NCBI GenBank assembly: GCA_016872495.1
Contig: VGZT01000013.1
Coordinates: forward strand, 1 to 49,971
Length of the DNA: 49,971 bases
Reading direction: 5' to 3'
From: SAR202 cluster bacterium
GTDB taxonomy: Bacteria; Chloroflexota; Dehalococcoidia; Lucifugimonadales; Lucifugimonadaceae
Below, in pieces: positions 25,970 through 34,618 of the stretch (the stretch's first letter is position 1; every line of letters starts with the position of its first letter). A program made the position numbers and the translations under genes. Under the pieces are notes generated by a model, which made no database searches, had not been told where the DNA came from, and saw only the letters and a program-made list of their open reading frames with translations.

Positions 25970-26969
25970 CCGTTTTGAGCCACCCTTTCGCGGCCGGATC
26001 CACCGAGCGCAGCCCCGTGAGGATCGCCAGCAGCACCGCGGTGGCCCACATGAGAGTGCCTAGCGTGAGGTGCAGGGCCCTCGCCCACTCCTCAAAAGTG
26101 GTCCATGGATTGGCCGCCCCTACGATGATCTGGGCCACGACGATCGCCATTGCCGCCAGCGCAACCCGGCGCAGCGCCACTGAAGAGGACGGCAGGCGAT
26201 AAGCGCGGTGAGCGGCAAGAAGCAGGATCAGGGAGCCGACACCCGCGAGCACGCGATGGGTCATGTGGACCCACGCAAGTTCGCTTTGAGGTAGCAGCGG
26301 GCCCCCGCACAGCGGCCAGGAAGCGCATACGGCCCCCGCCCCCTGCCATACCGCGTAGGAACCCGAGAGGAGGGCGACCAGTGTGGCGCCGCCTGCAATC
26401 CAGGTGAGGCGACGGACCGCGGCGTCGTTTGCTGGCGCGGTCTTCATGAGCGACCCGGCGCCAAACGCACGGGTCGCAAGAGCGAGCGCGCCGATCGCAA
26501 TGGCGAGGTTGGATTCCGCCAGTCCAAGGTGGAGCGTCCGCAGGGCCGGGTGCAGTTCGCTGAGCACGACCGTTGCCCCAATGCCGCCTACGACGACGAT
26601 CACGCCGAGCGCGGCGGTCGTCAGCCACAGGACGCCCTTTTCGTGGCGATGGCGCGCCCAGACGAGAACCGTCGTGGCCAGGAGCGCGATCCCGACCAGT
26701 GACCCGATCGTGCGGTGGGTCCATTCGATCCAAGCTTTCAGATCCGGGGGTGGAATCAGTCTGCCGTAGCACAGTGGCCAGTCCGGGCAGCCCAGGCCCG
26801 AACCTGTAACCCGGACGATCCCCCCCACCGTGATCTGCAGGACTATGCCAATAACGACCACACACAGCAGTGCGACCAGGGTCGAGTTTGGTCCGGACGC
26901 GGCGCTGGGGCGTGCCGGCCCTTGGAGTCGCGGTGAGGGATCTGAGGGGGAGGTTGAGGCTTGTTGCAA
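25962..26969 (-). CDS. ctaA: Heme A synthase (COX15/CtaA)
   Basis: Oxidises heme O to heme A. The 335-residue protein has eight membrane segments and the heme-ligand His residues of the family in EWTHRTIGS, LRTLHLGLA, HMTHRVLAGVG and ALHLTLGTLM. A pair of extracytoplasmic Cys lies in GAVCASWPLCGG, as in type 1 enzymes. The start is TTG at 26969, about 30 bp after a strong promoter. Presence of ctaA and ctaB implies an aerobic cytochrome oxidase elsewhere in the genome. Confidence 0.94.
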   Translation of the reverse strand: MQQASTSPSDPSPRLQGPARPSAASGPNSTLVALLCVVVIGIVLQITVGGIVRVTGSGLGCPDWPLCYGRLIPPPDLKAWIEWTHRTIGSLVGIALLATTVLVWARHRHEKGVLWLTTAALGVIVVVGGIGATVVLSELHPALRTLHLGLAESNLAIAIGALALATRAFGAGSLMKTAPANDAAVRRLTWIAGGATLVALLSGSYAVWQGAGAVCASWPLCGGPLLPQSELAWVHMTHRVLAGVGSLILLLAAHRAYRLPSSSVALRRVALAAMAIVVAQIIVGAANPWTTFEEWARALHLTLGTLMWATAVLLAILTGLRSVDPAAKGWLKTGG

Positions 26970-27002
26970 GGAATCTCGAGATGCTAATTCTCGGCGTTAG
27001 GA

Positions 27003-27032
27003 ATTATATCTGCCGCATCCCACGTGCGGCAA
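27003..27032 (-). promoter_or_regulatory. ctaA-ctaB promoter with inverted repeat
   Basis: On the minus strand a perfect minus-10 TATAAT (27003-27008) lies 18 bp from TTGCCG (27027-27032, four of six to consensus). An inverted repeat TGCCGC-N9-GCGGCA (27011-27031) covers the spacer and part of the minus-35 box and could be an operator. Confidence 0.65.
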
Positions 27033-27036
27033 CGAA

Positions 27037-27976
27037 TCAGCGACGTTCTGCAATGAGCCGGGCGGTCACGAGCAGGCGATGGTCGCAGACCAGCGGCGGC
27101 ACGCATGCGACCAGTGTGATCGTACCGGTCGGCGACTTGTAGAGATTCATGTTGTCCTGGTGCACGACGCGGCTAGCCGCAACCCGGTACGGGAACGCCC
27201 CAGAAGCGCTCTCCAAGATCACGTCTACCGGGTCCTGCTTGATCAGGTTTGGGCTCTCGGGCAGCTGGTAGAACGCGTTGCCCTCACCAGCAATTGGGCT
27301 TTCGAGGTGCCCGAAGAGCCATGTGCTGCCGTTTTCACCGGCATTGGCCGTGCCTGGGATGTGGCCGACCACGTGGGCCGGGGTTTCATACGCCCTCGAA
27401 TCCCCGAGATCGAGGATCTGGAGCCTGGAAACCTCGCTTACAACGCCGATCGATGGGATCTCGATGCGCCGGGCGTTCGAGAGGGTGCCGAGGCTCCGTG
27501 TCGCGTCAAATCTGGTAACGAAATCGTAGCCTCCAGGCAGTCACGGCCCTCCGTACGGGGAGCTTCCGGCCCACAGAGGAGAGTCCCAGTACCTGGGGTT
27601 CGTAGACGCGGCCGGGTACCGCGCTCGTACGTCGATGTGGCGACCGGCGAGCGAGGTGGGCTCGGCCATCGGCGTCGTGACCGCCAGTGTGCGGCGATGT
27701 CGGGGAAGCCGTCGCGCGGGCTGCGGCCGCCGTTGGGACCGGCGGTTGGAGCCAGCCGCCCCGGACGTCGTTCGGCACGCTCGCTTCGAGCCTGTCGGGG
27801 CGGCTGCAGGCAATCTGTGTGTAAACGAGGTACGCGATCGCAAGCGTTGCCATGAGCGCGCCAGTGCCGGCCAGGCGTATTCGAACAAGCGGCTCCAGGG
27901 ACGGTGGCGAGCGGTCGCGCTGGTCCCTGGCTTCTTGTGGGACTCGGTGGTCACCGAGTGCCTGTCTTCGATCCAA
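27037..27976 (-). pseudogene. Sortase gene disrupted by frameshift and nonsense codon
   Basis: The catalytic domain of a sortase is intact in one frame: RIEIPSIGV start, His in WLFGHLESP, Cys in TLVACVPP, Arg in DHRLLVTAR. Two lesions separate it from its N-terminus. An in-frame TGA lies at 27541-27543, just before LPGGYDFVTRF, and no ATG, GTG or TTG occurs between it and the domain start. The membrane anchor (LAGTGALMATLAIAYLVYTQ) is in a different frame, so a shift around 27650-27700 is also needed. Either the gene is dead or the assembly has two errors here. Sortases attach proteins to a cell wall or join pilins, implying a monoderm ancestry. Confidence 0.75.
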
Positions 27977-28084
27977 TACGCGTCAGCTTTGCCGGGGACG
28001 GATCCCGTCCCGCTGGCGAGCGCGTCCAGGCGCCGGACGCGTCGCCCCTTACAATCGAGTCCTGGCTACGGTGAAGGAGCAACC

Positions 28085-29134
28085 GTGCGGGTCCTGGGGA
28101 TCGAAACATCCTGTGACGAGACTGCCGCGGGCATTGTCGTGGACGGCCGCCACGCGACCGCGAATGTCATCTCGTCGCAGATCGACGTCCACATACTCTA
28201 CGGTGGGGTCGTACCTGAAGTGGCCTCCCGGTTGCACATCGAACGGGTATCGAAGGTGGTGGCGGCCGCGCTGACCGCCTCATCGACCTCCTGGGACGAG
28301 ATTGACGCCGTCGCCGTCACGAACGGCCCGGGGCTCGCGGGCGCCCTGGTGGTCGGCGTCAACTACGCCAAGGGGCTAGCGGCATCGCTCGGCAAGCCGC
28401 TGGTCGGTACGAACCACCTCGCGGGCCATATCTACGCCGGCTGGTTGATCGAGGACATCCCCGACCCCGCGCTCGACCCAGGTTTTCCGCTGCTGTGCCT
28501 CCTGGTATCCGGAGGACACACCGATCTCGCGTTGATGGAGGGCCACGGGCGTTTTCGGCTCGTTGGGCGCACGAGGGACGATGCCGCCGGTGAGGCGTTT
28601 GACAAGGGGGCACGCATCCTGGGACTGGGCTATCCGGGCGGGCCCGCGATCGAGAACGCCGCCCGGGGCGCGGAGGCAACGGAGCAGATGCCGCGCGCGT
28701 GGCTCGGGAAGTCCCACGACTTCAGCTTTTCCGGGGTAAAGAGCGCGCTGTTGCGACGGGCGCGTGCTGCCGGCGTGGAGGCAGCTGTGCCTGGCCCGGC
28801 ATCCCAGGAAACCGACACCGCAATTGTGGGCGCGCTTGCCAGCGCCTATCAGGAAGCCATTGTGGAGGTGCTCGTCCGGAAGACCGTGGAAGCCTCCGAA
28901 GTTTTCGGCGTGCGTGGAATTCTGGTCGGGGGTGGCGTGGCCGCGAACCGCCTGCTCAGGGACGAACTCGTTGCGGCGTCGAGCGTGCCGGTCGTCGTTC
29001 CGCCGCCCGCACTGTGCACCGACAACGGCGCGATGATCGCCGCCTGCGGTTCGTACCTGCTGGAAGGCGGCCTGCGGTCGGACTGGTCGCTTGACGTGTA
29101 CCCGAACCTGAAGCTCGACTACGCGATCGGGTAG
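28085..29134 (+). CDS. tsaD: tRNA N6-threonylcarbamoyladenosine transferase
   Basis: Transfers the threonylcarbamoyl group to A37 of ANN-decoding tRNAs, together with TsaB and TsaE. The 349-residue ASKHA-fold protein starts MRVLGIETSCDETAAGIV (GTG at 28085 with AGGAG upstream). It has the metal-binding HLAGHIYAGWL, LVSGGHTDL, GEAFDKGARILGLGYPGG and GGGVAANRLLRDEL. Its 3' end overlaps the convergent gene by 16 bp. Confidence 0.97.
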   Translation: MRVLGIETSCDETAAGIVVDGRHATANVISSQIDVHILYGGVVPEVASRLHIERVSKVVAAALTASSTSWDEIDAVAVTNGPGLAGALVVGVNYAKGLAASLGKPLVGTNHLAGHIYAGWLIEDIPDPALDPGFPLLCLLVSGGHTDLALMEGHGRFRLVGRTRDDAAGEAFDKGARILGLGYPGGPAIENAARGAEATEQMPRAWLGKSHDFSFSGVKSALLRRARAAGVEAAVPGPASQETDTAIVGALASAYQEAIVEVLVRKTVEASEVFGVRGILVGGGVAANRLLRDELVAASSVPVVVPPPALCTDNGAMIAACGSYLLEGGLRSDWSLDVYPNLKLDYAIG

Positions 29135-29631
29135 CGCGGCAGCCTGGACACGGGGGCAGCGGGCCGGTTGACGAGGCTCTCCCTTGCGGACAGCAGCGCC
29201 ATGGCAAATTCACGTGCTGCGGCCACATCGGATGTGTTGATCGGTATGCCGCGCGCCAGGGTTCCTGCATGGATCACGATCTGCAGGCCAGGCTGGCGGA
29301 AGTGGTACTGGACCAGGAGCACCCCGCTGATTGCGGCGACCGACAGCGAGCCAAGCAGGCCCACGTTGGGGTTGCTGGCCACCCGCCATACCCCGAATGC
29401 CGCGATCAGGCCCAGGATGCCCCACACGAGGAGCCCTCGATCACGGGCGCGCGACTCGATGGCGACGCCCGTAATGGCGGTTAGCGGCACCGAGCCCCAG
29501 CGGCTTCCCGCGCTGGTCTGGCCGTGAAATTCAACCCGATCCGTGAACAGGGTCAGCTGGTGGCCGTCCGAGCCGGCGAGTGACCTGGACACTTCCTGGA
29601 CTGGCAGGGTAGAAGTTGAATCCAATTTCAA
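29119..29631 (-). CDS. Two-helix membrane protein with PH-like N-terminus
   Basis: A 170-residue protein. Residues 20-55 resemble bacterial PH-like or DUF6232-type domains (LFTDRVEFHG and WGSVPLTAITGV). Two hydrophobic segments follow (GLLVWGILGLIAAFGVW and LLGSLSVAAISGVLLVQY) and then a soluble tail. The TTG at 29631 overlaps the dehydrogenase stop (TTGA), indicating coupling; a second TTG two codons on is possible. Function unknown. It is the last gene of the long minus-strand cluster 35764-29119. Confidence 0.7.
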   Translation of the reverse strand: MKLDSTSTLPVQEVSRSLAGSDGHQLTLFTDRVEFHGQTSAGSRWGSVPLTAITGVAIESRARDRGLLVWGILGLIAAFGVWRVASNPNVGLLGSLSVAAISGVLLVQYHFRQPGLQIVIHAGTLARGIPINTSDVAAAREFAMALLSARESLVNRPAAPVSRLPRYPIA

Positions 29632-30629
29632 ACCACCTGGTGCAGGAGCTTCGTTTCGCCCCGTTCGATCCGGGCGAGGTTCTCGAGCAAGATGTCGATC
29701 ACATTCTCCTCGTATTTGCGCGTCTCGCCAGCCGTGTGCGGGGTGACTATCACATTCTCGAGATCCCAGAACGCGCTCGAAGCGGGTAGCGGATCTTCCG
29801 TGAAGTGATCCAGGGCGGCGCCCGCGATCTTCCTGGTCTTGAGCGCCTGCAGCAGAGCGGCCTCGTTCACGCAACCACCACGGGCCACGTTGACCAGGAA
29901 CGAGGACGGCTTCATCAGCCCGAGTGAGCGTTCATTAACTATCTCTCGGGTCTCAGGAGTAAGCGGGCAGTTCAATGTGAGGAAGTCGGCCTGCCTGAAT
30001 ACCTCGTCGCTCCGGTCGGCCGGCAGGACAAGATCGGCCTTGCCCTTGTACGTCGAAGGGTCGCGCTTGGTGCCGACCACGCGCATGTTGAACGCCTTAC
30101 CGAGCTCCGCGACTCTCGAACCGATATGCCCCAGACCAATTATGCCAAGCACCTTGCCGCCGAGTTCGTCCTCACGTTCCGACAGATTGGAAATCAACTG
30201 GCGGTAGCGGTGCTTTGCCTGGTTGTCGCGGCAAAGGTGGATCTGCCTCGAGAGCGCGAGAAGAAGCGCGAAGGTGTGCTCTGCGACCGCGTTTCGATTG
30301 ACGCCATAGGCCCTGGTCAACGGTATGCCGCCAGCGCGCAACTTCTCGATTGGAAACTGGTCGTAGCCTGCGCCGATCGACTGTATCCAGCGCAGGCGCG
30401 GGGCATTATCCAGCAGCTGGTTGTGCCAGAGCCCGGAAATGACCAGCACGTCGATCTCGGGCATGCGCCGGATCAGTTCAGCCCGGTCGAAGACCTGGAA
30501 GTGCCTGATACCAGTGGCGCGGCTCTCGAAGACTTCCTTCATGCGGTAGGCAACATGCGCGAACCCGATGTTCAGGACGTCGCGCGAAGGTAGAACGACC
30601 CCCAATCCAGCCTCCTCAGAACCTGTCAC
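29628..30629 (-). CDS. D-2-hydroxyacid dehydrogenase, NAD-binding
   Basis: Interconverts a 2-keto acid and its D-2-hydroxy acid. The 333-residue protein has the NAD site GLGHIGSRVAELGKAF, the substrate-binding Arg in NVARGGCVNE and the catalytic His in VIVTPHTAGETR, with a Glu in FTEDPLP. There is no N-terminal ACT or catalytic-pair feature to name the substrate (glycerate, lactate, phosphoglycerate and others are possible). Its start overlaps the CocE hydrolase 3' end by 14 bp. Confidence 0.92.
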   Translation of the reverse strand: MTGSEEAGLGVVLPSRDVLNIGFAHVAYRMKEVFESRATGIRHFQVFDRAELIRRMPEIDVLVISGLWHNQLLDNAPRLRWIQSIGAGYDQFPIEKLRAGGIPLTRAYGVNRNAVAEHTFALLLALSRQIHLCRDNQAKHRYRQLISNLSEREDELGGKVLGIIGLGHIGSRVAELGKAFNMRVVGTKRDPSTYKGKADLVLPADRSDEVFRQADFLTLNCPLTPETREIVNERSLGLMKPSSFLVNVARGGCVNEAALLQALKTRKIAGAALDHFTEDPLPASSAFWDLENVIVTPHTAGETRKYEENVIDILLENLARIERGETKLLHQVV

Positions 30630-32397
30630 CTAGCAGATCGCGCGCATCGCTTCGTTGCCCACGGGCGGTCTCGCCACCACCTTCCCGAACGACGGGCAGG
30701 ATGAGCCGGGACGGGCGGCTGTGATCATGGAATACCGTCTGGTGCGCGGTCCGCAGCTCCGAGTCCGACCAGAAGTTGCGGCCGGTGTTGTGGTTGCGGT
30801 CGAAGTTCGGGAAGTCAGAGCTCGAGATGTCGAGCCTGATCCGATGCCCCTGCCTGAACAGGACTCCCGTGGGCATCATCCTGATGGTGTACTCGTACGG
30901 CTTACCTGGTTCGATCGGCCTGGGATCGTCGTACGAATCACGATAGCTTGACCTGACGATCCCATAGCAGAGATTGTAGGCGAGGCCGTCTGGCCGGACG
31001 TCGACCAGTTTCGCGGTGAAGTCGGTCTCCGGCGCGCTCGACGCCGCCCAGAGCTTGAGTGTCACCGGGCCGATCACCTCGAGTTCTGCCTCGATCGGAT
31101 CGGTCTGGTAGACGAGGATGTCGGCGCGGTCATCGAGTATGGACTGGTCGCGCGGCGCTGCCTGAGCGTCTTCGGCCATCAGGCTGGGGACCGGCCGGCG
31201 CGGATCGTAGTCGAACGTGTCGGGAGGCTCGCCTGCCGGTTCCGCGCGGGAGAGCGTCCCATCTCCGTCCGGCGTTCTTGCGTTGCCTCGACTGTGCAGG
31301 TGGAATTCGGTGAACCGCGTGCCCGGGAGCGGCCAGCCTGTCTCGTATCGCCACGTGTTGGCGTTGATCACGAACAACCGGATCGGCGGTTCGGACTCGA
31401 CGCCGTTGTCGTACTCCTTGAACTGGTAGTCGTACCAGCGGGTGACGAAGTCAACGTAGCGCGCGTCGGCTGCCGGGCCCAGGTCAAGCGGTCCCTGGCG
31501 GCGGGTCCAGGTCGTATTTCCGTGCCCCCACGGACCGATCACGAGGCGATGCTGGTCGCGCAGCCCGGCAGGACCATTGGCGACCATCCCTGTGAAGTTG
31601 TCGATGGTCCCTATGAGGCGGTCCCACCAGCCCGTGACCTGGCAAGTCGGCACGTTGACCTGCTGGTGTGCCATGTCGAACGCCCAGAACTCCTTGTCCT
31701 GGTTCCGAAAATAGGCCTTCAACTGTGGCGCCAGCGGGCCAAAAACGTGATCGGGGATCGAATCCAGCGGCAGCTGCCATAGCCAGCGCTCGCGTTCAGA
31801 TTTCCGCCACTGCTCCGCCGCCGCCCGCCATTCGGTCGGGCCAGAGCGGTCGCCTCTTCGCAGCCGGCTGTCTACCGCCATCTGATAGGTCCATTCGAGG
31901 CGTCGGCCCGTCTCGAAGATCCCGAAATTCAGATCGCGAATCCGGGCCGACATGCCGCTGGCGAACAGCGCCTTCAGGCTTGGAGGTCGGGTGGCGGCCA
32001 GCCGCCAAACACACCAGGAGGGATAGGAATGGCCCCATGTGCCGGCACGTCCATCAGACCCCTTGAGCGCCGCAGCCCACTCGATCGTTTCGTGGCCGTC
32101 CCGCGCATCGAAAGTCTCCGACTCGGGCCTGAACTGCCAAATGAACTCACCGTCGGACTTGTACCGCCCACGCAGGTCCTGCACTACGGCGATGTAGCCG
32201 CGCGCCGCCAGCGTGCGCGCCGTGTCTATGTAGTCGGGTCGGCGCTTGTCATAGGGCGTCCGGCACACCAGGACCGGGTACCGGCCATCGTCGTCGGGCC
32301 GGTAGACGTCGGCCCGCAACTTCGTGCCGTCGCCCATGGTGGCCGGCACGTCATCTTCGATCTTGATCGGCCGGTTGTCGGAAGGGAAGACCGTCAT
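30616..32397 (-). CDS. CocE/NonD family serine hydrolase
   Basis: A 593-residue alpha/beta hydrolase of the X-Pro dipeptidyl-peptidase S15 / cocaine esterase type. The nucleophile Ser is in GTWGHSYPSW, with a catalytic-region His in VIGPWGHGN. The C-terminal jelly-roll domain ends with PTGVLFRQGHRIRLDISSSDFPNFDRN, which is diagnostic of the family. No signal peptide. Likely an esterase or acyl hydrolase; the substrate is unknown. The ATG at 32397 overlaps the DUF2851 stop (ATGA), and the gene sits in a tight catabolic cluster. Confidence 0.92.
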   Translation of the reverse strand: MTVFPSDNRPIKIEDDVPATMGDGTKLRADVYRPDDDGRYPVLVCRTPYDKRRPDYIDTARTLAARGYIAVVQDLRGRYKSDGEFIWQFRPESETFDARDGHETIEWAAALKGSDGRAGTWGHSYPSWCVWRLAATRPPSLKALFASGMSARIRDLNFGIFETGRRLEWTYQMAVDSRLRRGDRSGPTEWRAAAEQWRKSERERWLWQLPLDSIPDHVFGPLAPQLKAYFRNQDKEFWAFDMAHQQVNVPTCQVTGWWDRLIGTIDNFTGMVANGPAGLRDQHRLVIGPWGHGNTTWTRRQGPLDLGPAADARYVDFVTRWYDYQFKEYDNGVESEPPIRLFVINANTWRYETGWPLPGTRFTEFHLHSRGNARTPDGDGTLSRAEPAGEPPDTFDYDPRRPVPSLMAEDAQAAPRDQSILDDRADILVYQTDPIEAELEVIGPVTLKLWAASSAPETDFTAKLVDVRPDGLAYNLCYGIVRSSYRDSYDDPRPIEPGKPYEYTIRMMPTGVLFRQGHRIRLDISSSDFPNFDRNHNTGRNFWSDSELRTAHQTVFHDHSRPSRLILPVVREGGGETARGQRSDARDLLGDRF

Positions 32398-33728
32398 CGC
32401 GTGGTAAGCGAGCGGTAGAGGTAGATCAGGCCTTGCTGGCCGCGCGCTCCGCGTACTCTCTCCGAACGTCCCAGCTGTGCCAGGATCCGGAGCGACTCTC
32501 GCTCGACGCTGTTTGAGGGGAGCCTTGGGAAGACCCTATACGTGGCGAGGCACCGTTCCACGACGTGCCACCGGCCCGCTTCGAGGGCGATCGCGTGGAG
32601 CGCCGGGAGCACACAGTTGATCACGATCACCGAGGCGCGCGCGGCGCCCATGGGAGACCGTTCGCCTGGCGCCCCTCTTACTGTGAGAGCTTCGATGAGG
32701 CGGCGTGGGCGAGGGGCAGCCAGCACCTGGTCCTCGAGGCACGCTGCCGGTCCGCCTGCGCTCATCCAGCGTTCGGCAAGGACGGCTGCAGCCCTGATCC
32801 GGTATTCGGGCCTGTTCTGTGGCCTGCCAACGGCCGTCGCCCACTCAGGGGATGCGCCCGGCAGGCGCCCGATCCGCGCCGCTGCATCACCGGACGGCGT
32901 ACCGGGGGCCGGCAACGTCCCCAGGCCACTGGCCCACCACAAGACCGGCTCGATGGCTTCGGCCGTGTAACCCGGGCATGCCTCGGCCAGAGTTGACCAC
33001 GGGAGACGAGCGGCCAGTTGCCGAAACCCCCTTCGGTTGCGGCTATAGCCGAGTCCTTCCAGGACCGCAGCCCAGATCACGTCATCAGGCCGGTGCAAGC
33101 GCAGCGCAACCTGGAACCCGCTGCTCTTGGCCAGGAATCGGTGATCGCCGGCTTCTGCGACTGAAATGTCCGGCACGAGATCGGAAAGGCCTCGGGCCGC
33201 CTGCGCCAGGCCTTCGGGTCCGGCATCTTCGTTCGAGTTGACCGCGGGAAGCACGACCAGTGGAATGATCGTTCCGGAGGAGTTCACCGCGTCCGACCGC
33301 CCCTCGGACGCGACGTGGAACACGACACCGTTGTAACGGCGATCGGTTCCGTGCCCGTGTTCGTGCCATCCGGCTGCCCGCACGTGGATCTCAATATCGC
33401 CCCTGATCAACTCCCCGCCGGGCGCCTGCAGGACGGCATCGCGAAAGTCAGGACCGGGCCCATCCGAGGGCCGGCCCACGTAGATCACGCGGTAGGCGTT
33501 GCCATCCCTGGTTCTTACCGCTCCCGTGCCACCTGCAGCCAGCCGCCAGGCTGCGTGCAGCACGGCCTCGGGTCCCACCTCGAGCACGTATTCGGCGGGG
33601 GGAGGGTCCGCTACGCGTGGCTGCGCCAGAGGGTGCTGATCAGGGCTGCCGCGCCGCCTCGTTCCCAGCCCGGTGGCAGCGTGTTGCGCCGCACGACGGG
33701 GCCGGGAACGCGACGACGCGGCCAGCAT
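32394..33728 (-). CDS. DUF2851 family protein
   Basis: A 444-residue protein whose N-terminal part carries DUF2851 hallmarks: VYVGRPSDGPGPDFRDAV-type region, GDIEIHVRAAGWHEHGH and NGVVFHVASE. The acidic and His residues in this region recall nuclease-like folds, but no activity is established. The C-terminal half is helical and Ala/Arg-rich. The start near 33728 (TTG) is uncertain; the conserved part begins about 45 residues in. It lies 6 bp after the HpcH/HpaI gene and overlaps CocE by four bases. Confidence 0.85.
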   Translation of the reverse strand: MLAASSRSRPRRAAQHAATGLGTRRRGSPDQHPLAQPRVADPPPAEYVLEVGPEAVLHAAWRLAAGGTGAVRTRDGNAYRVIYVGRPSDGPGPDFRDAVLQAPGGELIRGDIEIHVRAAGWHEHGHGTDRRYNGVVFHVASEGRSDAVNSSGTIIPLVVLPAVNSNEDAGPEGLAQAARGLSDLVPDISVAEAGDHRFLAKSSGFQVALRLHRPDDVIWAAVLEGLGYSRNRRGFRQLAARLPWSTLAEACPGYTAEAIEPVLWWASGLGTLPAPGTPSGDAAARIGRLPGASPEWATAVGRPQNRPEYRIRAAAVLAERWMSAGGPAACLEDQVLAAPRPRRLIEALTVRGAPGERSPMGAARASVIVINCVLPALHAIALEAGRWHVVERCLATYRVFPRLPSNSVERESLRILAQLGRSERVRGARGQQGLIYLYRSLTTR

Positions 33729-33734
33729 TGCTTG

Positions 33735-34487
33735 CTAGGTGCCCTTCTTGGCCCGGGCGTTCTTGCGGGCGAAGTCGCGGGCGAACCCGAGCATCATCTC
33801 CTGGATTCCGGTCCCTGTCGTCAGGTCGGACGCGACGTGTTTGCCCGCCTTGCGAGCACGCGCTTCCGCGTCGTCGGTCAGCTTCTGGCGAGTGGGGTGA
33901 TCCGGTTCGCCGGGGTGACCGAGGGAGGCCGCAAAGTCGTGCGGTCCGCCGGTGATACCACCAAGTCCTTTTACCTTGAGGATTGCGTTCAGGTTGTCGT
34001 AACCGAGCTTGGACTCGATCTGGGCGGTAACCAGCATGTTCGCGTTGGACCACCTGGCGAACTCGAGCTTGCCGCCGTACTTCTTCGTCAGGACGTCGAG
34101 GTCGTTGAACTCGGTCCCGCGGCCGCCGCCCCACGAGCGCTTGCCGTCTGGCGGGAAAAGGCAAGCGTCGGCGAACGCCTGCGCTTCTGCACCGGTCTCG
34201 ACGTGCGGACCGACGATGCCCTGCACTCCACGGTCGAGCCACAGGTTGATCGTGTTGGAGGCGATGTTGGGCACCCGCGCGGTAACCGACATCCCGAGCG
34301 CGTTTGCGATGCGGACGATGTCGTCGACATCCGATGGCGAGAACCCGCCGTGCTCCCCGTCCAGGCTGATCGCGTCGAAGCCCGCAACCCCTGCGAACTC
34401 AACCAGTTGAGTCGATGGAAAGGTCATGGCGAAAGAAAGGGCCTTCAGCCCCTTCTTGTTCTTCTTGATGATCGTATTTTCGATCAA
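33735..34487 (-). CDS. HpcH/HpaI family aldolase, first copy
   Basis: A 250-residue TIM-barrel of the 2-keto-3-deoxy acid aldolase/citrate lyase superfamily. Visible features are AISLDGEHGGFS (His/Asp base region), a metal-binding Glu in VTAQIESKLG, GIVGPHVETG and GGPHDFAASLG. It is more diverged from HpaI than the second copy and has LDGEHGG instead of IDTEHA. It presumably splits a hydroxy-keto acid made by the neighbouring dehydratase. The TTG start at 34487 follows GGAGG at good spacing. Confidence 0.88.
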   Translation of the reverse strand: MIENTIIKKNKKGLKALSFAMTFPSTQLVEFAGVAGFDAISLDGEHGGFSPSDVDDIVRIANALGMSVTARVPNIASNTINLWLDRGVQGIVGPHVETGAEAQAFADACLFPPDGKRSWGGGRGTEFNDLDVLTKKYGGKLEFARWSNANMLVTAQIESKLGYDNLNAILKVKGLGGITGGPHDFAASLGHPGEPDHPTRQKLTDDAEARARKAGKHVASDLTTGTGIQEMMLGFARDFARKNARAKKGT

Positions 34488-34618
34488 TTACCTGCCTCCA
34501 GTTGTTTAGCATCAGCGTGGGCGGCAGTATAAGGGAGACACGGGTTCGTACGTGCCGATTATCGATCGACCGCGGGCAGCCGCAAACCGGGCGATGTCAG
34601 GGCTGTCATCAGAGCCGG

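Noticed and set aside
27541-27543. In-frame TGA of the sortase as selenocysteine
   Set aside because: It lies upstream of the catalytic domain at a non-conserved position, with no redox motif, and the N-terminus needs a separate frameshift; decay or sequencing error is simpler.
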